A stretch of DNA of 64,000 nucleotides from Rhizobium sp. 16-488-2b (GTDB lineage: Bacteria > Pseudomonadota > Alphaproteobacteria > Rhizobiales > Rhizobiaceae). The translations under genes were made by a program, and so were the position numbers. Of this stretch, positions 18,492-26,850 are shown one piece after another. Position 1 is the stretch's first letter, and the number at the start of each line of letters is the position of its first letter. The notes beneath the pieces are model-generated. The model was not told the origin of the DNA. It saw only the letters and a list, made by a program, of their open reading frames with translations, and did not search any database. The stretch spans positions 1 through 64,000 of the forward strand of contig NZ_JAGHMF010000016.1 of NCBI RefSeq assembly GCF_017741815.1. Direction: 5' to 3'.

Positions 18492-19540
18492 CCGCGGTTC
18501 GCTTCGACAATGTCAGCATCGTCTTCGGCGACAAGCCGGAGGCCGCCCTCACCCTTGCCGACAAGGGCAAGACCCGCGACGAAATCGGCGCCGAAACCGG
18601 CCTTGTGCTCGGTGTCGCCGATGCCTCGCTGGAAATCCAGGAGGGCGAGATCCTCGTGCTCATGGGTCTGTCCGGCTCCGGCAAATCGACCCTTCTGCGC
18701 GCCGTCAACGGGCTTGCTCCCGTCGTGCGCGGCGAGGTCACCGTCAACAGCGCATCAGGCCCGGTCAATCCCTACAAGACCTCGGCCAAGGGCCTGCGCG
18801 ATCTGCGCATGCACACCGTCTCGATGGTGTTCCAGCAGTTCGCGCTGCTCCCGTGGCGCACGGTCGCCGACAATGTCGGATTCGGCCTCGAACTCGCCGG
18901 CATGGCCGAGGGCGAGCGCAAGAAGCGCGTCGCCGAACAACTCGAGCTGGTCAACCTGACCAAGTGGGCCGATCGCAAGGTCAACGAGCTCTCCGGCGGC
19001 ATGCAGCAGCGCGTCGGCCTTGCCCGCGCCTTTGCGACCGGCGCGCCGATCCTCTTGATGGACGAGCCGTTCTCCGCGCTCGATCCTCTGATTCGCACCC
19101 GCCTGCAGGATGAACTGCTCGAGTTCCAGCGCCGCCTGAAGAAGACCATCCTCTTCGTCAGCCACGATCTCGACGAGGCCTTCCGCATCGGCAACCGCAT
19201 CGCCATCATGGAGGGCGGACGCATCATCCAGTGCGGCACGCCGCAGGATATCGTCAAGAACCCGGCCGACCAGTATGTCGCCGATTTCGTCCAGCACATG
19301 AACCCGATCAGCATGCTGACCGCCCGCGACGTCATGCATTCGGGCCTCGGCGATGCCGCAGCAGGTGCCAGCGTCAGCGGCACGGCCAAGGCCGAGACCC
19401 CGCTGATCGACATTCTCGACGCGCTTTCCCGCCAGCCGGGCAGCATCGGCGTGGTCGAAAACGGCGCCATCATCGGCACGATCTCCGCCCAGGACGTCGT
19501 CGCCGGCCTGACGCAGCACAGGAAGAAAGAACAGGCTTGA
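18488..19540 (+). CDS. choV: choline ABC transporter ATP-binding protein
   Basis: The 350-residue ATPase drives choline uptake. Walker A is GLSGSGKST (about 59-67), the ABC signature LSGGMQQRVGLARA, Walker B ILLMDEPFSALD, and a switch His in FVSHDLDEA. The region after about 275 resembles a degenerate CBS-type regulatory tail, as in the OpuAA/ProV group. Translation is coupled to choW by an ATGA overlap. A short hairpin with one wobble pair spans the stop of this gene and the start of the next (19551-19571). Confidence 0.95.
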   Translation: MTAVRFDNVSIVFGDKPEAALTLADKGKTRDEIGAETGLVLGVADASLEIQEGEILVLMGLSGSGKSTLLRAVNGLAPVVRGEVTVNSASGPVNPYKTSAKGLRDLRMHTVSMVFQQFALLPWRTVADNVGFGLELAGMAEGERKKRVAEQLELVNLTKWADRKVNELSGGMQQRVGLARAFATGAPILLMDEPFSALDPLIRTRLQDELLEFQRRLKKTILFVSHDLDEAFRIGNRIAIMEGGRIIQCGTPQDIVKNPADQYVADFVQHMNPISMLTARDVMHSGLGDAAAGASVSGTAKAETPLIDILDALSRQPGSIGVVENGAIIGTISAQDVVAGLTQHRKKEQA

Positions 19541-19571
19541 TCCCACTGTCCGCTTCCGCCAAAAAGTGGAC

Positions 19572-20327
19572 ATGAAAGATCAGGCTTCTGTCATCAGGGA
19601 AACGGACGAAGAGGCGCGCAAGCTGGCGCGCACTCTTCTCCGTTCCGCCCGCTATGCCGCCATTGCGGTCCTCGACCCAAAGACCGGCTTCCCCTTCGCC
19701 AGCCGCGTGCTTCTCGGCACCGATTTCGATGGCGTTCCCGTCATCCTCGTCTCCGGCCTCTCGACGCACACGCGTGCGCTCGATGCCGATCCACGTACCT
19801 CGCTCTTGACCGGCGAGCCCGGCAAGGGCGACCCGCTGGCCCATGCACGCCTGACGACTCAGTGCCGCGCGGCAGCCGTCGAGCGCGAAAGCACGGCCCA
19901 CACACGCATTCGTGATCGTTTTCTGGCTCGCCATTCAAAGGCAAAACTCTACGTCGATTTCCCGGATTTCAGGTTTTTCCGGCTGATTCCCGAGAGCGCC
20001 AGCCTCAATGGCGGCTTCGGCCGCGCCTACATTTTGGGCGGAGAAGAGCTGATCATCCGCTCCGCGGCCAACGAGGAGCTCGCGGAAAGCGCTGCCGAGG
20101 TAGTGCAAGATTTGCTAGCCCTGGAGCCGGATTTGGCAAGGAAAACAGCGATCGCGCATAAAGCCCGTACGGGCACCAAATGGGCTATTTGTGGAGTCGA
20201 TTGCGCCGGTTTTGATGTGATTTCGGGCGATTTGCTGGTGCGACACGAGTTTGACACACCTGTCAGCAGCCGCGTTGAACTTTATTCACATATATCTAAC
20301 ATGAAATACTCAATACCTGAAATTTAG
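19572..20327 (+). CDS. HugZ-like pyridoxamine 5'-phosphate oxidase family protein
   Basis: The protein is about 251 residues. An N-terminal split-barrel domain (about 15-160) with the stretch LVSGLSTHTRALDADPRTSLLTGEPGKGDPLAHARLT is typical of HugZ/HutZ-type haem-binding proteins. A C-terminal DUF2470-like domain (about 170-240, WAICGVDCAGFDVISGDLLVRHEF) follows. HugZ relatives degrade haem, but many members are uncharacterised. Starts at GTG 19566 or ATG 19572 are both possible, and a hairpin covers this region. It lies 31 bp after choV and may be read through from it. The end carries the candidate NolR box. Confidence 0.8.
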   Translation: MKDQASVIRETDEEARKLARTLLRSARYAAIAVLDPKTGFPFASRVLLGTDFDGVPVILVSGLSTHTRALDADPRTSLLTGEPGKGDPLAHARLTTQCRAAAVERESTAHTRIRDRFLARHSKAKLYVDFPDFRFFRLIPESASLNGGFGRAYILGGEELIIRSAANEELAESAAEVVQDLLALEPDLARKTAIAHKARTGTKWAICGVDCAGFDVISGDLLVRHEFDTPVSSRVELYSHISNMKYSIPEI

Positions 20328-20338
20328 CTATATACAAT
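20323..20338 (+). promoter_or_regulatory. candidate NolR binding site upstream of nolR-like gene
   Basis: TTTAG, nine bases, then AT, fits the NolR consensus (A/T)TTAG-N9-A(T/A). It overlaps the stop codon of the HugZ-like gene and lies about 77 bp before the nolR-like start, so autoregulation is possible. The consensus is degenerate, so chance occurrence is a real risk. Confidence 0.4.
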
Positions 20339-20414
20339 CTTGAACCCCTCTTGCTAGTTTTCAGCGTCGGCAATTTCAGGCAGACGTTTTTTTGAATTCC
20401 GTTTCCATGGGAAG

Positions 20415-20738
20415 ATGATTATGGACACAATTGATTTGACCGCTCACGCGAATGTTGCCGCCGCACTGTTGTCCGCAATGGCAAATCCCAAGCGACTTCT
20501 GATCCTCTGTAATCTCGTCAAGGGTGAGATCCCCGTTGGCGCGCTGGCCACCGAAGTCGGCCTCAGCCAGTCGGCGCTGTCGCAGCACCTCTCCAAGCTG
20601 CGCGCCCAGAAGCTGGTCAAGACCCGCCGCGACGCACAGACGATCTACTATTCCAGCACTTCCGATCAGGTCATTCGCATTCTCGAAACCCTGACGCAGA
20701 TCTACGCCGAACCCGTCCGCGCCAAGTCCGCGGCCTGA
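20415..20738 (+). CDS. nolR: NolR-like ArsR family transcriptional repressor
   Basis: The 107-residue winged-helix protein has the sequence LSAMANPKRLLIL, VGLSQSALSQHLSKLRAQ and TRRDAQTIYYSS, which is close to Sinorhizobium NolR, the repressor of nodulation and other genes. No metal-binding Cys motif is present, consistent with NolR and not with metal-sensing ArsR proteins. The N-terminus is shorter than in S. meliloti NolR. Starts at 20415 and 20421 are both in frame. It is monocistronic, ending in a strong terminator. Its regulatory targets here are unknown. Confidence 0.85.
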   Translation: MIMDTIDLTAHANVAAALLSAMANPKRLLILCNLVKGEIPVGALATEVGLSQSALSQHLSKLRAQKLVKTRRDAQTIYYSSTSDQVIRILETLTQIYAEPVRAKSAA

Positions 20739-21166
20739 TTTCCCACATCACGTTGTTTCTGGTCGCTTCTCAGTGGAGCGGCTGACTGTTTTTAGCACCA
20801 TTTGATATTGATGGATCGGCGACCTTTGGTCTGCCGATCCTTTTTTTGTGCGCTCAGGCAGCACCAAGCAAACGACGCATCGCTCATCCCAAAAATCGCA
20901 AAAACTTGATCCAACTTCGCCGAAACCGGCGCGATTTTTGCCGATCCTGGCAAAAACCGGCCGCGTTTCTTTATCTTCTTGCGCATCCAGCCCGAAATTC
21001 CTAATAAACTTGCCATGCGTCCTTCGAGCCAAACATGGCCGATTGGCGCGTTTGCCGCGCGCAATCCGTCGTCTTTGGCGCATCCGGAAATGGATGTTTG
21101 TACGGCCTGGATTGATCGCAGCGGCAGGACAGTCGCGGGTCGAAGACCCATCCAAGGAGAGACAAA
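20739..21166. other. intergenic region between nolR-like gene and livJ-like gene
   Basis: The 428 bases hold the nolR terminator at 20813-20847, then a stretch around 20915-20965 with inverted GCCGATCCTGGC / CCGG-type repeats, and finally the presumed promoter and leader of the livJ-like gene. A strong AAGGAGAG ribosome site ends the region. No small reading frame stands out. Confidence 0.6.
20813..20847 (+). terminator. rho-independent terminator after nolR-like gene
   Basis: GGATCGGC pairs perfectly with GCCGATCC around a 12-base loop and is followed by seven T residues. Confidence 0.85.
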
Positions 21167-22270
21167 ATGACCCTGAAGACCCTGACGGCGGCGCTGGTTG
21201 CCTCCATCTCTTTCGCGCCGCTGGCGCATGCCGACATCACCATCGGCCTGATTGCACCGCTGACCGGCCCGGTTGCCGCTTACGGCGACCAGGTGAAGAA
21301 CGGCGCCCAGACCGCCGTTGACGAAATCAACAAGGCCGGCGGCATCCTCGGCGAGAAGGTCGTGCTGAAGACCGCTGACGACGCCGGCGAGCCCAAGCAG
21401 GGCGTTTCGGCCGCCAACCAGCTCGTCGGCGACGGCATCCGCTTCGTCGTCGGCCCGGTCACCTCGGGCGTCGCCATTCCGGCATCCGACGTCTTCGCTG
21501 AAAACGGCGTGCTGATGGTCACCCCGACCGCGACCGCTCCTGACCTGACGAAGCGTGGCCTCGCCAACGTTCTGCGCACCTGCGGCCGCGACGACCAGCA
21601 GGCCGAAGTCGCCGCCAACTACGTCCTGAAGAACTTCAAGGACAAGCGCATCGCCATCATCAACGACAAGGGCGCTTACGGTAAGGGTCTCGCCGACAAC
21701 TTCAAGGCGACGATCAACGCCGGCGGCATCAAGGAAGTTCTCGACGACGCGCTCTCGCCCGGCGACAAGGATTTCAGCGCGCTGACCACGCGTCTCAAGG
21801 CCGAGAAGGTCGACGTCGTCTATTTCGGCGGCTACCACCCGGAAGGCGGCCTGCTGGCCCGCCAGCTGCATGACCTGCAGGTCAATGCTGTCATCATCGG
21901 CGGCGACGGCCTGTCGAACACCGAGTTCTGGAACATCGGCACGGATGCTGCCGCCGGCACCATCTTCACCAACGCCGTCGACGCCACCAAGAGCCCCGAC
22001 TCCAAGGCCGCCGCCGACGCGCTGAAGGCCAAGGGCATCCCTGCCGAAGCCTTCACGCTGAACGCCTACGCCGCCGTCGAAGTCATCAAGGCCGGCATCG
22101 AAAAGGCGAAAAGTGCTGAAGATTCCGAAGCCGTCGCAACGGCGCTGAAGGCCGGCGAGCCGATCGCAACCGCCATCGGCAAGCTCACCTACGGCGAAAC
22201 CGGTGACCTGACCTCGCAGAGCTTCTCCCTCTACAAGTGGGAAGACGGCAAGATCGTCTCCGCCGAGTAA
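21167..22270 (+). CDS. branched-chain amino acid ABC transporter binding protein, LivJ type
   Basis: The 367-residue periplasmic binding protein has a cleaved signal peptide (to LAHA, about 22), then [38 protein letters not shown], the usual opening of the Leu/Ile/Val-binding family. [20 protein letters not shown] and the C-terminal helix pattern complete the fold. No permease or ATPase genes lie next to it, so it probably serves a transporter encoded elsewhere, as is usual for the livJ/livK gene of rhizobia. It has a strong AAGGAGAG ribosome site and a terminator at 22299-22327. Confidence 0.92.
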   Translation: MTLKTLTAALVASISFAPLAHADITIGLIAPLTGPVAAYGDQVKNGAQTAVDEINKAGGILGEKVVLKTADDAGEPKQGVSAANQLVGDGIRFVVGPVTSGVAIPASDVFAENGVLMVTPTATAPDLTKRGLANVLRTCGRDDQQAEVAANYVLKNFKDKRIAIINDKGAYGKGLADNFKATINAGGIKEVLDDALSPGDKDFSALTTRLKAEKVDVVYFGGYHPEGGLLARQLHDLQVNAVIIGGDGLSNTEFWNIGTDAAAGTIFTNAVDATKSPDSKAAADALKAKGIPAEAFTLNAYAAVEVIKAGIEKAKSAEDSEAVATALKAGEPIATAIGKLTYGETGDLTSQSFSLYKWEDGKIVSAE

Positions 22271-22298
22271 TTCGGCTCGCCTCTGCGATCAAATACAG

Positions 22299-22327
22299 AC
22301 CGGGCGCCCTCGCGGGCGCCCGGTTTT
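22299..22327 (+). terminator. terminator after livJ-like gene
   Basis: ACCGGGCGCCC pairs with GGGCGCCCGGT around a four-base TCGC loop and is followed by TTT. The hairpin is strong and lies between convergent genes. Confidence 0.85.
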
Positions 22328-22372
22328 CGTTTACGGATCTTTCGAAATGGCTTTCGCCGCAGCCGTCCTCGC

Positions 22373-23392
22373 TCAGGCCTGGAAGAACTTCAGGAGATCG
22401 GCGTTGATGATGTCGGCATGCGTGGTTGCCATGCCGTGCGGCAGGCCGTCATAGGTCTTCAGCGTGCCGTTCTTCAAAAGCTTGGCGGCAAGCAGGGCCG
22501 AGTCGGCGATCGGCACGATCTGATCGTCCGTGCCATGCATGACCAGAACCGGAACCTTGATCTTCTTGAGGTCTTCGGTGAAATCGGTCTCGGAAAACAC
22601 CTCGACACAATCATACTGATCCTTGGCGCTGCCCATCATCCCCTGCCTCCACCAATTGTCGATCACGCCCTGCGAGACCTTGGCGCCCGGCCGGTTGAAG
22701 CCGTAGAACGGGCCTTCGGGGATGTCGCGATAGAATTGCGCGCGGTTGGCGGCAATTGACGTGCGGAAGCCATCGAACACTTCAAGCGGCAGGCCGCCCG
22801 GGTTCTTGTCGGACTTCAGCATGACAGGCGGGATCGCGCCGATCAGCACCGCCTTGGCAATCCGGCCCCGGCTTTCATAATTGCCGACATAACGCGTGAC
22901 TTCGCCGCCACCCGTCGAGTGGCCCACATGGATGGCATTCTTTAGATCGAGATGTTCAGCGAGTTCGGCGACATCGGCCGCGTAGGTGTCCATGTCGTTG
23001 CCGTGGCCCGGCTGGCTGGAGCGGCCGTGGCCGCGGCGATCATGCGCGATCACCCGGTAGCCCTTGCCGAGGAAGTAGAGCATCTGCGCATCCCAGTCGT
23101 CGGCGCTGAGCGGCCAGCCGTGATGGAACACGATCGGCTGACCGGTGCCCCAATCCTTGTAGAAGATCTGCGTGCCGTCCTTGGTGGTGATGTAGCTGCT
23201 GGTCATGGCGTTCTTGTCCTTACCTGTCGAGTGAGCGGTCTTCTGGTTGGCGGCTGCGGAATGCTTGTGGCTCGCGGCTTCAGCCGAATTGGTGAAGGAG
23301 GCGGCAGCGGCCGTCGCGACGAGGCCGAGCCCTGCGACCATAACATGCCGTCTTGAGGCATTTTGGATGTCGTCAGTCATGTTCATCTCCAT
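22373..23392 (-). CDS. Tat-exported alpha/beta hydrolase, chloroperoxidase/arylesterase type
   Basis: The 339-residue protein carries a twin-arginine signal ([19 protein letters not shown], from about residue 13), a Ser/His/Lys-rich linker to about 62, and an alpha/beta hydrolase domain. The nucleophile is Ser159 in GHSTGGGE, with Asp in HGTDDQIVP and His in LPHGMATTH. The oxyanion region [12 protein letters not shown] is that of cofactor-free haloperoxidases and perhydrolases. It is divergent from an OhrR-like regulator with two matching operators between, suggesting induction by peroxide or another reactive compound. The true substrate is unknown. Confidence 0.88.
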   Translation of the reverse strand: MEMNMTDDIQNASRRHVMVAGLGLVATAAAASFTNSAEAASHKHSAAANQKTAHSTGKDKNAMTSSYITTKDGTQIFYKDWGTGQPIVFHHGWPLSADDWDAQMLYFLGKGYRVIAHDRRGHGRSSQPGHGNDMDTYAADVAELAEHLDLKNAIHVGHSTGGGEVTRYVGNYESRGRIAKAVLIGAIPPVMLKSDKNPGGLPLEVFDGFRTSIAANRAQFYRDIPEGPFYGFNRPGAKVSQGVIDNWWRQGMMGSAKDQYDCVEVFSETDFTEDLKKIKVPVLVMHGTDDQIVPIADSALLAAKLLKNGTLKTYDGLPHGMATTHADIINADLLKFFQA

Positions 23393-23398
23393 TTGTTT

Positions 23399-23475
23399 TC
23401 GCGATAATCGATATCGCGATAAACATATTCATAGCACTTCAGATTTTCCTGTCTACGAAAAAGATTATCGCGATA
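23399..23475. promoter_or_regulatory. paired operators between hydrolase and MarR regulator
   Basis: Two related palindromes lie in the divergent intergenic region. One has arms TCGCGAT (23399-23405) and ATCGCGA (23413-23419). The other is the perfect palindrome TATCGCGATA (23466-23475). Both share TATCGCGAT. They sit within an AT-rich background and next to both start codons, as expected for MarR-family sites that control both genes. Confidence 0.7.
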
Positions 23476-23521
23476 TCATTTTTATGGTAGTGGTAACCTT
23501 ACAGACAGATGGAGCCTCGGC

Positions 23522-23995
23522 ATGACCGACCAGATACACGCCTCCCATAAGCCCGCGCCCGGCGCCACCACGCCGCCGCTGGACGACCAGCTGTGCTTTT
23601 CGCTCTATGCGGCAAGCCTCGCCATCAACCGCACCTACAAGCCGATGCTGGACGAGATGGGCATCACCTATCCGCAATATCTGGTGTTGAATGTGCTGGG
23701 CGAGCAGGATGGCGCCACGATCGGCGCCATCGCCGACCGGCTTTCGCTGGAATCGAGCACCATCACCCCGCCGGTCAAGCGCCTGGAGCAGGCAGGCCTC
23801 CTCGAACGTCGCCGCTCGACACTCGACGAGCGCCAGGTGAACGTCTTCCTGACATCAGCCGGCCGCGAAATGCTGGCCCGCAGCAAATGTCTCGGCGACA
23901 CGCTGCTCAGCCGGTCCGGCATGACCTTGACCGAGATCGAAGCCTTGAACCAGCAGATCCACACGCTGATCGGCGCCCTCGGCAAGACCGAATAG
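23522..23995 (+). CDS. MarR family regulator, OhrR-like
   Basis: The 157-residue winged-helix protein has the OhrR pattern: LDDQLCFSLYAASLAINRTYKPML with the redox Cys at position 25, then YPQYLVLNVLGEQDGATIGAIADRLSLESSTITPPVKRLEQAGLLERRRS. A second Cys is at 123. OhrR proteins lose DNA binding when this N-terminal Cys is oxidised by organic peroxides. It is divergent from the Tat hydrolase gene with two shared palindromes between, so it probably represses itself and that gene. No ohr gene is adjacent, which is unusual for a true OhrR. Confidence 0.88.
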   Translation: MTDQIHASHKPAPGATTPPLDDQLCFSLYAASLAINRTYKPMLDEMGITYPQYLVLNVLGEQDGATIGAIADRLSLESSTITPPVKRLEQAGLLERRRSTLDERQVNVFLTSAGREMLARSKCLGDTLLSRSGMTLTEIEALNQQIHTLIGALGKTE

Positions 23996-24129
23996 ACGCA
24001 ACCCTGACCGACCCCGCAACGGGATGAGCCCTGCGACGGCATGGACGAGGACAAGACCGATCCGCGCCTTCCCATCGAGCGCCCGCCTCTCTAGAGTGGC
24101 CACCCAACGACACCGAACCAGAGAGCCCC

Positions 24130-25827
24130 ATGACCGAAAGACTAGAACGCCTCATCGACCAGGGAACCGGCCGCGAACCGGCCGATATCGTGCTCAAGGG
24201 CGGGCGGTTCTTCGATCTGGTGACGGGCGAACTGGTGCAGTCCGATATCGCCATCTCCGGCGACACCATCGTCGGCACCTGCGGCGGTTACAACGGGAAG
24301 ACCGAAATCGACATATCCGGCCGCATCGTCGTGCCCGGCTTCATCGACACGCATCTGCATATCGAAAGCTCGCTCGTCACCCCGCACGAGTTCGACCGCT
24401 GCGTGCTCCCCTATGGCGTCACCACCGTGATCTGCGACCCGCACGAGATCGCCAACGTCCTCGGCGCCGAAGGCATCCGCTACTTCCTGGAGTCTGCCGA
24501 ACAGACCATCATGGACATCCGCGTCCAACTCTCCTCCTGCGTGCCCGCCACGCATCTGGAAACATCAGGCGCCGACCTGCCGATCGAAAAGCTCCTGCCC
24601 TTCCGCGACCATAAGAAGGTCATCGGGCTTGCCGAATTCATGAATTTCCCCGGCGTGATCCACAAGGATCCCGTCTGCATGGCCAAGCTCGCGGCATTTC
24701 AAGGAGAGCACATCGACGGCCACGCCCCGCTTCTCTCGGGCAACGACCTCAACGGCTATCTCTCAGCCGGCATCCGCACCGAGCATGAATGCACGAGCGC
24801 CGAGGAAGCGCTGGAAAAGATCCGCAAGGGCATGCACATCCTCGTGCGCGAAGGCTCCGTCTCCAAGGATCTGATGGCGCTCATATCAATCATCACCGAG
24901 CGCCTGTCGCCGCATCTGGCGCTCTGCACCGACGACCGCAACCCGCTCGATATCGCCGAACAGGGCCATCTCGACTACATGATCCGCACCGCGATCAAGA
25001 ACGGCGTCGAGCCGCTCGCCATCTACCGCGCCGCCTCGATCTCCGCCGCCCGTGCCTTTGGCCTTAGAGACCGCGGCCTCATCGCCCCCGGCTGGCGCGC
25101 CGACCTCGCCATCGTCGACAGCCTGGAGAACTGCAAGGCCGAAATGGTCTTTTCCGCCGGCCGCAAGGTCACCTCGGCGCTCTTCGAAACCCGCAAGCCC
25201 GTCGCCCCCGTCGGCCTCGACAGCGTCAAGGCGCGAACGGTCAACGCCGCCCACTTCGGCGTGCCGGTTGCCGATGGCGAGACACCCGTCATCGGCGTCA
25301 TGCCGGGCAAGATCATCACCGAGCACCGCCGCTACCGCCTGCCAGTCAAGGGCAACCAGACCGCGGTCGATCTCGACAACGACATCATCAAGGTCGCCGT
25401 CATCGAGCGCCACGGCAAGAACGGCAACCATGCCAACGGCTTCGTCCAGGGCTTCGGCCTGAAGAAGGGCGCGATCGCCTCCACCGTCGGCCATGACAGC
25501 CACAACATCTGCGTCGTCGGCGTCTCGGAAGACGACATGGCCATGGCCGCCAACCGGCTCGGCGAAATCAAGGGCGGCTTCGTCGTCGTCGAGGACGGCA
25601 AGGTCACCGGCGAGATCCCGCTGCCCATCGCCGGCCTGATGAGCCTGGAGCCCTACGAGACCGTCCGCGACACGCTGCACGACCTCAGAAAAGCCGCCTA
25701 CGCCCTCGGCACGACCCTAGAAGAACCCTTCCTCCAGGTCGCCTTCCTGCCGCTGCCCGTCATCCCGCATCTGAAGATATCGGATATGGGCATGGTGGAT
25801 GTCGACCAGTTCAGATTGATCGAGTGA
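24130..25827 (+). CDS. ade: adenine deaminase
   Basis: The 565-residue amidohydrolase deaminates adenine to hypoxanthine in purine salvage and catabolism. The metal motif DTHLHIESS (about 74-82), [17 protein letters not shown], and HDSHN in the C-terminal domain are signature blocks. The length equals the bacterial Ade family. No purine riboswitch is evident in the 130 bp upstream. The gene complements the purine-oxidation genes xdhABC and puuD at the other end of the window, though it is not clustered with them. Confidence 0.95.
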   Translation: MTERLERLIDQGTGREPADIVLKGGRFFDLVTGELVQSDIAISGDTIVGTCGGYNGKTEIDISGRIVVPGFIDTHLHIESSLVTPHEFDRCVLPYGVTTVICDPHEIANVLGAEGIRYFLESAEQTIMDIRVQLSSCVPATHLETSGADLPIEKLLPFRDHKKVIGLAEFMNFPGVIHKDPVCMAKLAAFQGEHIDGHAPLLSGNDLNGYLSAGIRTEHECTSAEEALEKIRKGMHILVREGSVSKDLMALISIITERLSPHLALCTDDRNPLDIAEQGHLDYMIRTAIKNGVEPLAIYRAASISAARAFGLRDRGLIAPGWRADLAIVDSLENCKAEMVFSAGRKVTSALFETRKPVAPVGLDSVKARTVNAAHFGVPVADGETPVIGVMPGKIITEHRRYRLPVKGNQTAVDLDNDIIKVAVIERHGKNGNHANGFVQGFGLKKGAIASTVGHDSHNICVVGVSEDDMAMAANRLGEIKGGFVVVEDGKVTGEIPLPIAGLMSLEPYETVRDTLHDLRKAAYALGTTLEEPFLQVAFLPLPVIPHLKISDMGMVDVDQFRLIE

Positions 25828-25884
25828 GGTCGGCTTGGCAAACGACAACAGAGCGCCTAGCTTCGACAGCGATAGGAGCTCGCG

Positions 25885-26085
25885 ATGACCAAGCTTGAGC
25901 AGATCGAAAAATTCGTAAGCGAACTGGACCCGCCGGACCTCGAAGCGTTCTCGGCCTGGTTCGAGGCGTTTCAGGCGGAAAAGTGGGACCGCCGCATCGA
26001 GAACGACGTCGCCACCGGCAAGCTCGACGCCCTTGCCGACAAGGCGCTCGGTGATTTTCGAGCCGGCAAGACCCGACGGCTTTGA
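25885..26085 (+). CDS. orphan antitoxin-like small protein
   Basis: The 66-residue acidic protein (LEQIEKFVSELDPPDLEAFSAWFEAF, then ENDVATGKLDALADKALGDFRAGKTRRL) has the pattern of small antitoxins that normally precede a RelE/ParE-type toxin gene. No toxin frame follows: after the stop there is only a short hairpin and the end of the convergent antitoxin gene at 26127. It is therefore an orphan, perhaps a remnant of a lost module. AGGAG-like sequence (GATAGGAGC) precedes the ATG. Confidence 0.7.
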   Translation: MTKLEQIEKFVSELDPPDLEAFSAWFEAFQAEKWDRRIENDVATGKLDALADKALGDFRAGKTRRL

Positions 26086-26095
26086 ACCATCACGC

Positions 26096-26111
26096 CACTC
26101 CCGAGGGAGTG
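26096..26111. terminator. short hairpin between convergent genes
   Basis: CACTCCC and GGGAGTG form a perfect 7-bp stem around GA. No T run follows, so it is at best a weak bidirectional terminator. Confidence 0.4.
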
Positions 26112-26126
26112 ACGTCATCTCCGCAG

Positions 26127-26381
26127 TCACTTGACAGGCAATTCATCTCCATCAGTCGGAGAGACGTCGCGCACCTTCTCCAACATATCCGCTAGGCCAT
26201 CCCCACTCGCCCCGCCCGCCCGGCGCTCAAGGAATGTCTTCGCCGTTTCGACGGCGCCGACCTTCTGCGCGACAGCCGAAGCGATCCATTGGTTGAGCGA
26301 CACGCCGTCAGCCTTCGCCAGACGTGCAGCGGCTTCCTTGACCGATGCCGGCAGCTTGAGTGGATAGGTATTCGTACTCAT
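26127..26381 (-). CDS. antitoxin of PIN-domain module, Arc/HicB-like
   Basis: The 84-residue protein opens with the ribbon-helix-helix-like pattern YPLKLPASVKEAAARLAKADGVSLNQWIASAVAQKVG (about 6-43), typical of toxin-antitoxin DNA-binding antitoxins. The C-terminal part (about 50-84) is acidic and probably binds the toxin. Its start overlaps the toxin stop by 4 nt (ATGA), so it is the second gene of the operon, the reverse of the common antitoxin-first order. It should repress the promoter at 26810-26838. Confidence 0.82.
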   Translation of the reverse strand: MSTNTYPLKLPASVKEAAARLAKADGVSLNQWIASAVAQKVGAVETAKTFLERRAGGASGDGLADMLEKVRDVSPTDGDELPVK

Positions 26382-26803
26382 GATCCAATCTCCTGAAGCA
26401 ACTGCACTGGCCGCAAGACACGAAGCGCAAATCGATCTCTTAGAGCGTCAAAATCCTTGAGATTATGTGTCACCAAGGCATCCGCGTTGGCGTTGACCGC
26501 AGCCTCTAAAACAAACTCGTCCTTCGGGTCACTCAACTGAGGACGCCATCGAAAGTGAACTTCGACCCCTTCGGCAAGCGCCGCGAACTCGGCCAACACA
26601 GCGTCGATATCTCGCGTCGAAAACCCATGAGCGGCACGCTGTTCCGGACGCTTCAGAACAGATTCGTATTCCAGAAACAGGGCCGTCGTCACCAGAGGCA
26701 CGAGGGCTCGACGAGCCACCATCTGCAAAACGGCGAACGACGCTCCGTTTCGGCTCCGAAGCGCGGCTGTCAGTACATTCGTATCGAGCACCACACGCTT
26801 CAT
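26378..26803 (-). CDS. PIN-domain toxin (putative RNase)
   Basis: The 141-residue PIN-fold protein has the acidic active-site pattern: Asp7 in VVLDTNVLTAAL, Glu in EYESVL, Asp in DPKDEFVLEAAVNANADALVTHNLKDF. These residues bind Mg2+ in VapC-like ribonucleases. The start at 26803 was chosen because family proteins begin MKRVVLDTN and because a promoter ends 6 nt before it, whereas upstream ATGs would lie inside the promoter. It precedes its antitoxin gene with a 4-nt overlap. The RNA target is unknown. Confidence 0.85.
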   Translation of the reverse strand: MKRVVLDTNVLTAALRSRNGASFAVLQMVARRALVPLVTTALFLEYESVLKRPEQRAAHGFSTRDIDAVLAEFAALAEGVEVHFRWRPQLSDPKDEFVLEAAVNANADALVTHNLKDFDALRDRFALRVLRPVQLLQEIGS

Positions 26804-26838
26804 GAAGCGACTATAATACATCCCATGGGATGTTTCAA
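26804..26838 (-). promoter_or_regulatory. promoter and embedded operator of the PIN toxin-antitoxin operon
   Basis: On the minus strand TTGAAA (26833-26838) and TATAGT (26810-26815) are 17 bp apart. The 16-bp perfect palindrome ACATCCCATGGGATGT (26818-26833) fills the spacer, so a bound dimer would block polymerase. Only 6 nt separate the -10 box from the toxin ATG, implying a leaderless or nearly leaderless transcript. Confidence 0.72.
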
Positions 26839-26850
26839 ACGAACGATTCC

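Noticed and set aside
19551..19571. Hairpin over the choV stop and the HugZ-like start as a terminator
   Set aside because: Nine-base stem with one wobble but no T run. It overlaps the start codon, so a translation effect is more plausible, and evidence is too weak for a separate call.
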